NCBI GenBank assembly: GCA_963831385.1
Contig: CAWHPW010000021.1
Span: 62,001 to 126,000 of the forward strand
DNA: 64,000 nt
Direction: 5' to 3'
DNA from: JACVRX01 sp963831385
GTDB taxonomy: Bacteria; Actinomycetota; Actinomycetes; Jiangellales; Jiangellaceae
Made by a program: the position numbers and the translations under genes. Under the pieces are notes generated by a model. It was not told the origin of the DNA. It saw only the letters and a program-made list of their open reading frames with translations, and ran no database searches. Of the stretch, positions 1-8,923 are shown piece by piece; position 1 is the stretch's first letter, and each line of letters starts with the position of its first letter.

Positions 1-269
1 GCCGGGATTCCGACGGCTCGCTGGTCCTGGCCGACGAGGTGCTGACACCCGACTCGTCGCGGTTCTGGCCGCTGGACGCGTGGCGGCCCGGCCGTCGCCA
101 GCCAGCGTTCGACAAACAGTATGTGCGGGACTGGCTCACCTCGGCCGAGGCCGGCTGGGACCGTCACTCCGGCGAGCCGCCGCCGCCACTCCCCGAGGAC
201 GTCGTTCAGCGCACCCGCGAGCGCTACGTCGAGGCCTACGAGCGCCTCACGGGGCGCACCTTCACATGA
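1..269 (+). CDS. purC: Phosphoribosylaminoimidazole-succinocarboxamide synthase, C-terminal end (partial)
   Basis: The reading frame enters from the left edge (first full codon at position 3) and ends at the TGA at 267-269. The visible ~88 residues contain the SAICAR-synthase C-terminal signature: DEVLTPDSSRFW, then FDKQYVRDWL, then a tail ending YEAYERLTG-like (VEAYERLTG). PurC ligates aspartate to CAIR in cytosolic purine synthesis. The neighbouring purS-purQ-purL genes about 0.9 kb downstream fit a purine cluster. The N-terminal ATP-binding part lies outside the window, so completeness cannot be judged. Confidence 0.93.
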   Translation, partial: RDSDGSLVLADEVLTPDSSRFWPLDAWRPGRRQPAFDKQYVRDWLTSAEAGWDRHSGEPPPPLPEDVVQRTRERYVEAYERLTGRTFT

Positions 270-375
270 CGACTGGAGGGTTTCCCACGTCTCCGCCGCG
301 CCGAGCCGTGGAAGACCTCCAGTGAAAGTCGGGAGCCAGGCGGAACTCGCAAGGTCGCCGCTACGTCGCATACAC

Positions 376-921
376 GTGTGGAAGTGCGCTCGTCTCGCCC
401 TCGGGCTGACCTTCGTGGCGCTGGCGGCGTGTACTTCCGCAGGTGAGCCGCTTGCCGATGACGCGACGGATTCGGTTCCCACTGAAACCGCAGCGACCCC
501 GACCCGGTCGGCGTCGCCCGGGACTGACGGCGTCGTATCGCCGACCGCAGGGAACTCGTCGCCTGGGCCGGAGCCGCCTGGCGTGGCGGGTCAGGCCGGA
601 GAGTTGCGGATCACCACGCAGTCGTTCGTCTCGTGTCCCCAGATCGGCCCATCCCCGAAATCTGACTGCGGATTCCGGCCGCTGCCCAAGGTGACCATCG
701 AGATCGCCGCGCACGGTATGGAACCGATGACGGTGCGGACCGGTGACGACGGGACCGTCGACGTCCCGGTGGGCTCCGGCAACGTCACCGTCACTGGCAC
801 CGCCGTCGCGGAGCATCCGTGGACACCCGACCCCGTGGAGATCGAGATCACGCCGGGCGGGACTGGAGACGTTGTGCTGATCTACAGCGACGGCCCGCAG
901 GTCCCGCCGCCACCGCGCTGA
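376..921 (+). CDS. Putative lipoprotein, function unknown
   Basis: About 181 aa, starting at GTG 376. The N-terminus has a short basic segment, a hydrophobic stretch and a lipobox LAAC with Cys at residue 19, so a lipidated, exported protein is likely. A low-complexity Thr/Ser/Pro/Gly linker (roughly residues 25-75) follows, then a compact domain with two cysteines (FVSCPQ and SDCGF) and a beta-rich C-terminus ending in a proline run. The frame is open further upstream, but only the 376 start places the signal sequence at the N-terminus. It sits between purC and purS on the same strand with 235 bp to purS. I do not recognise the family. Confidence 0.7.
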   Translation: MWKCARLALGLTFVALAACTSAGEPLADDATDSVPTETAATPTRSASPGTDGVVSPTAGNSSPGPEPPGVAGQAGELRITTQSFVSCPQIGPSPKSDCGFRPLPKVTIEIAAHGMEPMTVRTGDDGTVDVPVGSGNVTVTGTAVAEHPWTPDPVEIEITPGGTGDVVLIYSDGPQVPPPPR

Positions 922-1156
922 TCGCCGCCGCCGATACGGTCGGCGCGGCCCTCCCCGTCCGCTCGCGTCCTGGCTGAGTAGATCCGCGTTGCACCTGTTT
1001 ACGGGCCCCAGAATGCGGATTTGTTCAGCCAGGACGTGGGATGGCTGTGCTGCGCGGCATCGCAGGGCGTTTGCTCGATGCGTGTCGATAGATTGGGCCT
1101 GCGGCCCGTGTCCGGCGGGCGCATGCCGTGCTCGTCACTACGCGAGGAGCGTGTCC

Positions 1157-1402
1157 GTGACCCGCGTCGTCGTCGACGTCATGCCGAAGCCGGAGATCCT
1201 CGACCCCCAGGGCAAGGCCGTGCTGGGTGCACTCGATCGGCTGGGATTCGCCGGCGTCGCCTCGGTTCGACAGGGCAAACGGTTCGAGATCGAACTCGAC
1301 ACCGACCCGACTGCCGAGATCGTTGCCGAGATCGAGCGCGCCGCCGGAACGCTGCTCGCCAACCCGGTGATCGAGGACTTTGCCGTTCGGGTCGAGCCGT
1401 GA
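1157..1402 (+). CDS. purS: Phosphoribosylformylglycinamidine synthase subunit PurS
   Basis: 81 aa, the usual PurS size. The N-terminus reads VVVDVMPKPEILDPQG and the C-terminus contains NPVIEDF, both typical of the family. PurS forms the small bridging subunit of the cytosolic FGAM synthase complex with PurQ and PurL. GTG 1157 is preferred over the in-frame GTG at 1151 because GAGGAG ends 7 nt before 1157. The stop overlaps the purQ start (GTGA at 1399-1402), which indicates translational coupling. Confidence 0.93.
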   Translation: MTRVVVDVMPKPEILDPQGKAVLGALDRLGFAGVASVRQGKRFEIELDTDPTAEIVAEIERAAGTLLANPVIEDFAVRVEP

Positions 1403-2070
1403 GGATCGGCGTCGTCACTTTCCCCGGTTCGCTCGACGACGGCGACGCCGCGCGCGCGGTCCATACCGCCGGCGGCGAGTCGGTAGCGCTCTGGCACGCG
1501 GATGCCGCCCTGCGTCGCGTCGACGCGGTGGTGCTGCCGGGCGGATTTTCCTACGGCGACTACCTGCGGTGCGGCGCGATCGCCCGGTTCGCACCGGTCA
1601 TGCAGCCATTGGTCGACGCGGCCCGCGGCGGCCTGCCGGTGCTCGGCATCTGTAACGGTTTCCAGGTTCTGTGCGAGTCGCACCTGCTGCCGGGCGCGCT
1701 GATCCGAAATGACCACCGCAGATTCGTCTGCCGGGACCAGCGGCTGCGGATCGAGAACGCGTCGACGGCTTGGACGTCCGCTTACGAGACCGGTCAAGAG
1801 ATCACCGTTCCGCTCAAGAACGGCGAGGGAGGCTACGTCGCCGACGAGCGCACGCTAGACGAGCTGGAAGCGTCGGGTCGGGTCGTCGCCCGCTACCTCG
1901 GCGACAACCCCAACGGTTCCTACCGGGACATCGCCGGGATCACGAACGCGCGCGGCAACGTCGTCGGTTTGATGCCACATCCCGAGCACGCAATAGATCT
2001 TCTGACCGGCCCGACTGTCGACGGGCTGGGTTTCTTCACTTCCGTCCTCACGGCACTTGTCGCGACATGA
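1399..2070 (+). CDS. purQ: Phosphoribosylformylglycinamidine synthase subunit PurQ (glutamine amidotransferase)
   Basis: 223 aa class-I glutamine amidotransferase. The nucleophile elbow LGICNGFQ places the catalytic Cys at about residue 85, and MPHPEHA near the C-terminus supplies the His/Glu pair. It releases ammonia from glutamine for the PurL active site. The start GTG 1399 overlaps the purS stop and the end overlaps the purL start (ATGA at 2067-2070), so purSQL is one tightly coupled operon. Confidence 0.95.
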   Translation: MRIGVVTFPGSLDDGDAARAVHTAGGESVALWHADAALRRVDAVVLPGGFSYGDYLRCGAIARFAPVMQPLVDAARGGLPVLGICNGFQVLCESHLLPGALIRNDHRRFVCRDQRLRIENASTAWTSAYETGQEITVPLKNGEGGYVADERTLDELEASGRVVARYLGDNPNGSYRDIAGITNARGNVVGLMPHPEHAIDLLTGPTVDGLGFFTSVLTALVAT

Positions 2071-4335
2071 CCGATACCGTCAAGCAGGCCGCGGACAGTC
2101 CCGAACAGGCTCAGCCGTGGGCGGAGCTGGGGCTGCGCGTCGACGAATACTCGCGGATCCGCGAGATTCTCAGCCGTCGCCCCACCAGCTGCGAACTCGC
2201 GATGTACAGCGTGATGTGGTCCGAGCACTGCTCGTACAAATCCAGCAAGGTGCACCTGCGGCGGTTCGGCGAGCTGGCCCAGGAGACGCAGGTCGGCAAG
2301 CTGCTGGCGGGCATCGGCGAGAACGCCGGCGTCGTCGACGTCGGGCAGGGCTACGCGGTGACATTCAAGGTCGAGTCGCACAACCACCCGTCCTATGTCG
2401 AGCCCTACCAGGGGGCGGCAACGGGAGTCGGCGGGATCGTCCGCGACATCCTGGCGATGGGTGCGAGGCCGGTGGCGGTGATGGACCCGCTGCGGTTCGG
2501 CCCCGCCGACGCCGAGGACACCAAACGGGTGCTGCCCGGCGTCGTCGCCGGGATCGGTGGCTACGGCAACTGTCTGGGCCTGCCCAACATCGGCGGCGAA
2601 GTGGTGTTCGACGACTCGTATGCCGGCAACCCGCTGGTCAACGCGTTGTGCGTCGGCGTGATGCGCCACGAGGAGCTGCACCGCGCGCGCGCGTCCGGCG
2701 TCGGCAACCTTGTCGTCCTCTATGGCGCCAAGACCGGTGGCGATGGCATCGGCGGGGTTTCGGTGCTGGCGTCGGAGACATTCGGCGATGCCGGTCCCAG
2801 CAAGCGGCCCAGTGTGCAGGTCGGCGATCCATTCATGGAGAAGCTGCTGGTCGAGTGCACATTGGAGCTCTTCCGGGAGGAATTGGTCGTCGGTATCCAG
2901 GACCTGGGCGGCGCCGGCTTGTCGTGCGCGACGTCTGAACTGGCGTCTGCGGGCGACGGCGGCATGCACGTGGTCCTCGACCGGGTCCCGCTGCGCGACA
3001 GCACCCTCGCTCCGGAGGAGATCCTGATGAGCGAGTCGCAGGAACGGATGATGGCCGTCGTCACGCCAGCTGCCATCGACCGGGTGCTCGAGATCTGCGC
3101 CAGGTGGGAGGTCGATGCCAACGTCGTCGGCGAGGTGAACGAGTCGGGTCGGCTGACGGTCGAGTGGTGCGGTGAGGTCGTGGTCGACGTACCGCCGCGA
3201 ACCGTCGCGCATGAGGGCCCGGTGTACCAGCGGCCGTACGTCCGGCCGTCCTGGCAGGACGAGTTGCAGGCGGCGACTCCGTGCGGCGCTCGACCGCCCG
3301 GCAGGCGGTGCCGAGCTGCGCGAGACGCTGCTGCGGATGATTGCCTCGCCGAACCTGTGCTCGCGTGCCTGGGTGACCGACCAGTACGACCGCTACGTCC
3401 GCGGCAATACCGTCCTCGCCCAGCCGGAGGACGCCGGCGTCGTGCGCATCGACGAGCAGACCGGGCTGGGAGTCGCTCTGGCAACCGACGCCAACGGCCG
3501 TTACACGAAACTCGACCCGTACGCGGGCGCCCAACTCGCCCTCGCCGAGGCATATCGCAACGTCGCGGCCGTCGGGGCTCGCCCGCTCGCGGTCACGAAC
3601 TGCCTGAACTTCGGCTCTCCGGAGGATCCGGCGGTGATGTGGCAGTTCGCGGAGGCCGTTCGCGGACTCGCCGATGCTTGCGCTGTTCTGGACGTTCCCG
3701 TGACTGGCGGGAATGTGTCGCTCTACAACCAGACCGGCTCGACGGCGGTCCTCCCCACGCCGGTGGTCGGGGTGCTCGGTGTGCTCGACGACGTGGCGCG
3801 CCGCACGCCATCGGGCTTTCGTACTCCTGGCCAGATGATCTATCTATTGGGCACGACTCACGACGAGTTCGGCGGCTCGGAGTGGGCACACGTCGTACAT
3901 CGCCATCTTGGTGGCCTGCCGCCGGCGGTCGATCTCGACGCCGAGCGCGAGCTGGCCGAGATCCTGGTCAACGTGTCGCGGGACGGTCTCGTCGACGCCG
4001 CCCACGATCTCTCCGACGGCGGCCTCGCTCAGGCGCTGGTGGAGTCGTGCCTGCGCTACGGGCTGGGTGCGCGCGTGTGGATACCCGACGAGATCGACCC
4101 GTTCGTCTTCCTGTTCGCCGAGTCGGCGGCCCGGGCGATCGTCGCCGTGCCGCGGTCGGAGGAGGTGCGGTTCACCGACATGTGCACGGCCCGCCGGTTC
4201 CCGCACCAGCGGATCGGGGTGGTCGACGACGGCGCCGGTGAGCCGTCGCTAGACGTTCAGGAGCAGTTCAGCGTCCCGCTGGCCGAGCTCCGAGGTGCAT
4301 ACGAGGGCACGCTGCCTGCTTTGTTCGACGGCTGA
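2067..4335 (+). CDS. purL: Phosphoribosylformylglycinamidine synthase subunit PurL (one frameshift near 3280)
   Basis: ATG 2067 opens a frame with clear PurL motifs: SVMWSEHCSYKSS (about residue 48), VESHNHPS and PYQGAATGVGGI. Near 3265-3290 the homology moves to the next frame, which continues SPNLCSRAWVTDQYDRYV, PVTGGNVSLYN and HDLSDGGLAQAL to the TGA at 4333-4335. Removing one base restores about 755 aa, the normal size of the actinobacterial protein. No residue loss is evident around the junction, so a sequencing error is more likely than an inactive gene in a biosynthetic operon. PurL performs the ATP-dependent amidation of FGAR in complex with PurQ and PurS. Confidence 0.88.
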
Positions 4336-4342
4336 GCCTTGC

Positions 4343-4403
4343 CGTGAAGATCGTCGTGAGGTTCGGCCCGACTCACTCAGAACGACGCACGACGATCTTT
4401 ACG
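4343..4403. repeat. Inverted repeat element, 16-bp arms, just downstream of purL
   Basis: Arms CGTGAAGATCGTCGTG (4343-4358) and CACGACGATCTTTACG (4388-4403) are inverted copies with one mismatch around a 29-bp centre. The element begins 7 bp after the purL stop, so it can act as a hairpin terminator. A second element with near-identical arms but a different centre lies at 11593-11667, which suggests a dispersed palindromic repeat family. Confidence 0.7.
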
Positions 4404-4490
4404 ACCGCGGCGTCGGCCATCGGAACCTGGGTCCGTAACGAGCCGGTCACGAAGTATTGACGTCCCGGTAGTCCAGGAGCACAGTACTTA

Positions 4491-4546
4491 TTGACTCTGC
4501 ATAAACGTTTAGGCGCATAAACGTTAAGGCGGACAAACGTGGCGGC
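4491..4546 (+). promoter_or_regulatory. LacI-gene promoter with three tandem 16-bp operator repeats
   Basis: TTGACT at 4491-4496 is a good -35 box; GCATAA at 4515-4520 is a plausible -10 at 17 bp. Overlapping it are tandem direct repeats: GCATAAACGTTTAGGC (4499-4514), GCATAAACGTTAAGGC (4515-4530) and a degenerate third copy at 4531-4546 that runs into the start codon. The first copy contains the perfect palindrome TAAACGTTTA (4502-4511), the central CG dyad typical of LacI-family operators. The position implies autorepression. Confidence 0.7.
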
Positions 4547-5654
4547 TTCGACCGTTGGCATCAGGGTGGTCGCGAAGGCCGCCGGTGTTTCGACGACGAC
4601 CGTCTCCCACAGCCTGAACGACGTCGGCCGGATTAGTCCGGCGACTCGAGAGCGGGTGCGCCGGATAGCGGCCGAGCTCGGATACGCGCCCAACCACCTC
4701 GCTCGCGGCCTGCGCACACAGCGATCTGAGACGATCGGTCTGCTGGGCGATGAGATCGTGACGACTCCGTTTGCAGGACAGATCATCGCGGGCGCTCAGG
4801 AGGCAGCAAAGGCACACGGCTCTCTGCTGCTCATCTTCAACACCAATGGCGAACCCGAGCAGGAGGAGCGGGAAGCACTGCTGCTCAAGCAGCGGAAGGT
4901 CGACGGTGTCCTCTACGCCGCAATGTTCCACCGTCAGGTCACGATTCCAGCGACGCTGGCCGACGTACCCGTTGTCCTCGTCGATGCCATTTCCGACGAT
5001 CCGTCGATCTCGTCAGTCGTGCCGGACGAGGTCTCTGGCGGCCGCGACGCGGTGAGCTTGCTCCTGTCGGCGGGTCATCGACGGATCGGTTTCCTCAACG
5101 GCGAGGATGACATTCCGGCAACCCATGGGCGCCTCAAAGGCTTCGACGAGGCATTGGCCGCTGCTGGGGTCGAGCCGAACCGTTCATACGTGCTGCAAGT
5201 GCCAGCGTCGTCTTCCGGTGGCTACCAGGGCGGGCTCTCCCTGCTGCAGAGGCCCGATCGGCCGACCGGCATTTTCTGCTTCACCGACCGAGTCGCCATG
5301 GGGTGTTACCAAGCGGCCGCGGAGCTCGGCCTACGAATCCCAGACGACCTGTCGATCGTCGGATTCGACGATCTGCAAATCATTTCCGAGGCTCTTCGGC
5401 CCGGGCTCAGCACCATCGCATTGCCCCATTTCGAGATGGGAGCTTGGGCGATCAACCGGCTCTATGCGGAACTCGACGCCAGGTCGAGGGGTGAGGTACT
5501 GCCCCCCGAACACCTGGTACTCCCAGGACCGGTCGTTCGCCGGTCATCGGTAGCCCCGCCTGCTCAGAGCTCGTTTAGGGCCGCGGATGAGATCACCCCA
5601 CAGGCGGCCAAGCCGGTCGCTCGTCGCCCGGCCCGGGGCCGGAAACCTAACTAA
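4539..5654 (+). CDS. LacI-family transcriptional regulator
   Basis: 371 aa from GTG 4539. The N-terminal helix-turn-helix reads VAKAAGVSTTTVSHSLND (about residues 11-28), followed by the hinge helix region HLARGLR and a periplasmic-binding-protein-like effector domain (GFDDL near residue 275). The C-terminus has an Arg/Lys-rich extension after about residue 340. It precedes an ABC sugar importer and a GH32-like enzyme on the same strand with 13 bp to the binding-protein gene, so it most likely represses that operon and itself through the repeats at 4499-4546. The inducer is unknown, probably an oligosaccharide. Confidence 0.9.
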   Translation: MAASTVGIRVVAKAAGVSTTTVSHSLNDVGRISPATRERVRRIAAELGYAPNHLARGLRTQRSETIGLLGDEIVTTPFAGQIIAGAQEAAKAHGSLLLIFNTNGEPEQEEREALLLKQRKVDGVLYAAMFHRQVTIPATLADVPVVLVDAISDDPSISSVVPDEVSGGRDAVSLLLSAGHRRIGFLNGEDDIPATHGRLKGFDEALAAAGVEPNRSYVLQVPASSSGGYQGGLSLLQRPDRPTGIFCFTDRVAMGCYQAAAELGLRIPDDLSIVGFDDLQIISEALRPGLSTIALPHFEMGAWAINRLYAELDARSRGEVLPPEHLVLPGPVVRRSSVAPPAQSSFRAADEITPQAAKPVARRPARGRKPN

Positions 5655-5667
5655 GGAGTGTGCACCG

Positions 5668-6984
5668 GTGAAACGAAACACAGCGAGACGAGTTGCGGTG
5701 GCCGGCTTGGCGGGGTTGATGACCCTGACCATGGCCGCATGTGGCGGCGACGATTCGTCGTCAGAAGGCAACAGCGGCGCCGTCGAGGAAGGCGGCGTGA
5801 CAACGCTCGAGCTGTGGACTCACAACGGGGGGAACGAGCTGGAGCTCCCCGTCGTCGAGACCATCGTGTCCGACTTCAACGCCAGCCAAGAGGACTACAA
5901 GGTCGAGATCCAGTCGTTCCCGCAGGATTCCTACAACGACGCGGTGACCGCAGCTGCCTCGGCCGAGAAGCTCCCCTGCATCCTCGACGTCGACGGGCCG
6001 ATCATGCCCAGCTGGGCCTGGGGCGGATACCTTGCACCGCTCGACCTGCCGGAGGAGTTGTTCACAGATCAACTCGAGAGCACGATCGGACGTTTCAATG
6101 ACGAGCTCTATTCCTTCGGGCATTACGACGTCGCGCTGAATCTCACTGCGCGCAAGTCCGCGCTCGAGGACAACGGCATCAGGATCCCCGACATGGACCA
6201 GCCGTGGACCAAGGAAGAGTTCGACGACGCGCTGGCCAAGATCCAGGCTGCCGGCGGATACGACTACGCCCTGGACCTCGGCACTGCAGGCACTGGTGAG
6301 TGGATCCCCTATGCCTACTCGCCCATCCTGCAGAGCTTCGGCGGCGACCTCATCAACCGAGACGACTACCTGTCCGCTGAGGGCGTCCTGAACGGGCCCG
6401 AAGCGCTGGAGTTCGCTGAGTGGTTCACCGGGACCATCGAGAACGGATATGCGGCGAAGACATCCAGCGAGGACTCGACGGCGGACTTCGTCAACGGCAA
6501 GACCGCGATCATGTACAGCGGGAGCTGGGCCGCCGATGCCGTCACCGAGAAGTTCGGCGACGACGTGGTCTTCCTCCCGCCGCCGGACTTCGGTGATGGT
6601 CCCAAGATCGGCGGGGCGTCATGGCAATGGGGAATGAGTGGCGACTGCGCAGCCCCTGAAGGAGCATTGGCGTACCTGGAGCACTCGGCTGACCCGAAGT
6701 ACTTCACCCTGTACGCCGAGACCTTGGGATTGATCCCGGCGACTCCGGCGGCAGCGGAGGCGGTGCCGAACTTCGCACCGGACGGTAAGTACCGGATCTT
6801 CTTCGACATGTCCGAGGCATACGCCGTGCTGCGTCCGATCACGCCGGCGTACCCGTTCATCTCCAGCACCTTCCAGAAGGCCATGCAGGACATCATCGCC
6901 GGCGGTGATCCACAGGAGATCCTGGACAAGGCCGTGTCGGACATCGACGGCGACATCAAGGCCAACGGCAACTACGAGTTCTGA
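5668..6984 (+). CDS. ABC sugar transporter substrate-binding lipoprotein
   Basis: 438 aa from GTG 5668, with AAGGAG 9 nt upstream. A signal sequence ends in the lipobox TMAAC (Cys about residue 25), then an acidic/Ser linker and a family-1 solute-binding fold (LELWTHNGG near the N-terminus, NGKTAIMYSGSWA in the middle). It would bind an oligosaccharide outside the membrane and deliver it to the two downstream permeases. No ATPase gene is present here, so a shared MsiK-like ATPase elsewhere is likely, as in many actinobacteria. A hairpin follows the stop codon. Confidence 0.92.
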   Translation: MKRNTARRVAVAGLAGLMTLTMAACGGDDSSSEGNSGAVEEGGVTTLELWTHNGGNELELPVVETIVSDFNASQEDYKVEIQSFPQDSYNDAVTAAASAEKLPCILDVDGPIMPSWAWGGYLAPLDLPEELFTDQLESTIGRFNDELYSFGHYDVALNLTARKSALEDNGIRIPDMDQPWTKEEFDDALAKIQAAGGYDYALDLGTAGTGEWIPYAYSPILQSFGGDLINRDDYLSAEGVLNGPEALEFAEWFTGTIENGYAAKTSSEDSTADFVNGKTAIMYSGSWAADAVTEKFGDDVVFLPPPDFGDGPKIGGASWQWGMSGDCAAPEGALAYLEHSADPKYFTLYAETLGLIPATPAAAEAVPNFAPDGKYRIFFDMSEAYAVLRPITPAYPFISSTFQKAMQDIIAGGDPQEILDKAVSDIDGDIKANGNYEF

Positions 6985-6994
6985 CGCCAACTGC

Positions 6995-7024
6995 TTGTGC
7001 CGGACGGGAAACCGTCCGGCACAA
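6995..7024 (+). terminator. Intercistronic hairpin (13-bp stem, GAAA loop)
   Basis: Arms 6995-7007 and 7012-7024 pair perfectly (TTGTGCCGGACGG with its complement) around a GAAA tetraloop, and no T-tract follows. It sits between the binding-protein stop (6984) and the first permease start (7041). Known roles of such hairpins are partial termination or 3' protection, which keep binding-protein mRNA above permease mRNA; that role here is inferred. Confidence 0.75.
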
Positions 7025-7040
7025 CCGGAGAGTGGGACCC

Positions 7041-7997
7041 ATGTCTGTCACTGAAACCTCCGGTGTCCCCGAGGCCATCGCCACGGTCGAAGGCGCACCG
7101 AAGCAGCGCCGAGGCATCGCAAGTGTCGGGGGACATCAGGGGACCACCGGCCTCGCGATGGTCACCCCAGCCGTCATCTTCCTGATCCTCTTCTTCTTCG
7201 TCCCGGTATTCCTCGCGTTCGGTCTCGCCTTCACGAATGCACGCCTGGTCTCGCCACGGCCAGCCGAATTCGTGGGCCTGACCAACTTCGTCAACCTCTT
7301 CAGCGACTCCATCTTCTGGGCATCGCTGCGGAACACACTCTACTTCGCAGTGATCGTCGTACCGGTCCAGGCGGGGCTCGCGCTCGTACTCGCGCTCCTG
7401 GTCAATGGAAAATTCCGCGGTACGAACTTCTTCCGCACCGTGTACTTCCTTCCCGTCGTCACCTCGATGGTCGTCATCTCACTGCTCTGGGAGTTCATGT
7501 ACCAGCCGGACGGGCTGTTCAACAGCATTATCCGGGCAGTCAGCTTCGGAAACTGGCAGGGCACGGACTGGCTGAACAATCCAGCCACCGCGATGCCCGC
7601 AATCATGGTCATGTCGATCTGGCAGGCCGTCGGCTTTCATATGATCATCTGGCTGGCCGGGCTCCAGACGATTCCCGGAGAGCTCTACGAAGCGGCGGCG
7701 ATCGACGGCGCGGCCGGCTGGAACCGGTTCAGGTACATCACCTGGCCGGCACTCACGGCAACACGCACGTTCATCCTCATCACGATCACGATCGGAGCAC
7801 TCAGCCTCTTCACCCAGATCAGCGTGATGACCCAGGGTGGGCCGCTGGATTCGACGACCACCGTGGTCTTCATGGCGGTGCGCACCGGCTGGGAGCAACA
7901 AGCCACCGGTTACGCATCAGCGATCTCGTTGATCTTCTTCGTGCTCGTCCTCATCGTCTCCGCCATTCAGCGCTTCCTGACTCGAGAGAAGGTCTGA
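7041..7997 (+). CDS. ABC sugar transporter permease, MalF/UgpA type
   Basis: 318 aa integral membrane protein from ATG 7041 (GGAG at 7027-7030; the in-frame GTG at 7032 is too close to it). About six hydrophobic segments are visible, beginning near residue 40. The EAA loop reads ELYEAAAIDGAAGW (about residue 214), the contact site for the ATPase. It pairs with the next gene, whose start is 1 bp after this stop. Confidence 0.93.
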   Translation: MSVTETSGVPEAIATVEGAPKQRRGIASVGGHQGTTGLAMVTPAVIFLILFFFVPVFLAFGLAFTNARLVSPRPAEFVGLTNFVNLFSDSIFWASLRNTLYFAVIVVPVQAGLALVLALLVNGKFRGTNFFRTVYFLPVVTSMVVISLLWEFMYQPDGLFNSIIRAVSFGNWQGTDWLNNPATAMPAIMVMSIWQAVGFHMIIWLAGLQTIPGELYEAAAIDGAAGWNRFRYITWPALTATRTFILITITIGALSLFTQISVMTQGGPLDSTTTVVFMAVRTGWEQQATGYASAISLIFFVLVLIVSAIQRFLTREKV

Positions 7998-7998
7998 C

Positions 7999-8922
7999 AT
8001 GGCCGCAACCACGACGGTCGTCGAAGAGCCCACTGCCGAAGAAGCGGCGCGGCGGAAGCGAACCCGGCACTTACTGATGCAGATCGTGCGGGTCCTGCTG
8101 GTCATCGTGTTCGCGGCACCGATGGTCTTTATGTTCATGTCGTCCTTCAAGCCCGACGCACAGATCTTCCGCGACATACCAGGCTGGCGGGCGTTCTTCC
8201 CGGTGGGAGACCTGTCCCTGGACAACTACCGCGGCGTCTTCGACCGGGTACCCTTCAGCCGATTCTTGTTCAACTCGATTTTCATCTCGCTCGTCTGGGT
8301 AGCGATCGGCCTGTTCATCAACAGCCTCTGCGCGTTCGGGCTGTCCAGGCTGCGGTGGCGCGGTCAGAAGTTCATTCTGGCCGCCATCATCGCCACCCTG
8401 ATCGTGCCGTTCGAGACGTTCGCCCTGCCGTTGGTCTGGTGGGCCAACAAGCTGCCCTGGATCGAGTTCGACGGTTTCACACCGGTCCTGGCCGATGGTT
8501 GGTTGGACACGTATCGGGTACAGATCCTGCCGTTCGTGGCCAGTGCATTCTCCATTTACCTGTTCTACCAGTACTTCTCCAGCATCCCGACCGAGCTCGA
8601 CGAAGCGGCCAGGGTGGACGGAGCGGGCTGGTTCCGGATCTATCGGAGCGTCATCATGCCGCTCTCCGGCCCGGCCATCGCAACGGTCGCCATCCTGACC
8701 TTCCTGCCGGCCTGGAACTCCTATCTCTGGCCGCTCATGGTCGTCCAATCGGAAGAACTCCGACCGGTCATGATCGGGATCCAGTACTTCTTCCAGCTCA
8801 ATGTCTCCTGGGGCCAGATCATGGCGTACGCGTCGATGATCACAGTGCCGATCTTGGTACTATTCCTTGCCTTCCAGCGATCGTTCATCAACAGCATCGC
8901 CTCCTCCGGGGTGAAGGGTTAG
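7999..8922 (+). CDS. ABC sugar transporter permease, MalG/UgpE type
   Basis: 307 aa from ATG 7999. It has the short N-terminal cytoplasmic arm and six hydrophobic segments expected of MalG-type subunits, with the EAA loop ELDEAARVDGAGWFRIY at about residues 197-213. It forms the membrane channel with the preceding permease. The downstream glycosidase starts 1 bp after the stop, which ties the transporter to that enzyme. Confidence 0.93.
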   Translation: MAATTTVVEEPTAEEAARRKRTRHLLMQIVRVLLVIVFAAPMVFMFMSSFKPDAQIFRDIPGWRAFFPVGDLSLDNYRGVFDRVPFSRFLFNSIFISLVWVAIGLFINSLCAFGLSRLRWRGQKFILAAIIATLIVPFETFALPLVWWANKLPWIEFDGFTPVLADGWLDTYRVQILPFVASAFSIYLFYQYFSSIPTELDEAARVDGAGWFRIYRSVIMPLSGPAIATVAILTFLPAWNSYLWPLMVVQSEELRPVMIGIQYFFQLNVSWGQIMAYASMITVPILVLFLAFQRSFINSIASSGVKG

Positions 8923-8923
8923 G

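Noticed and set aside
922..1156. Purine riboswitch upstream of purS
   Set aside because: No conserved riboswitch core could be recognised; the region is only GC-rich spacer with short unsupported frames.
1920..3212. 430-codon antisense frame over purL
   Set aside because: Mirror of the well conserved purL sequence; no recognisable domain.
3255..3300. Programmed ribosomal frameshifting in purL
   Set aside because: No slippery heptamer or downstream pseudoknot was evident, and the family is not known to use recoding.
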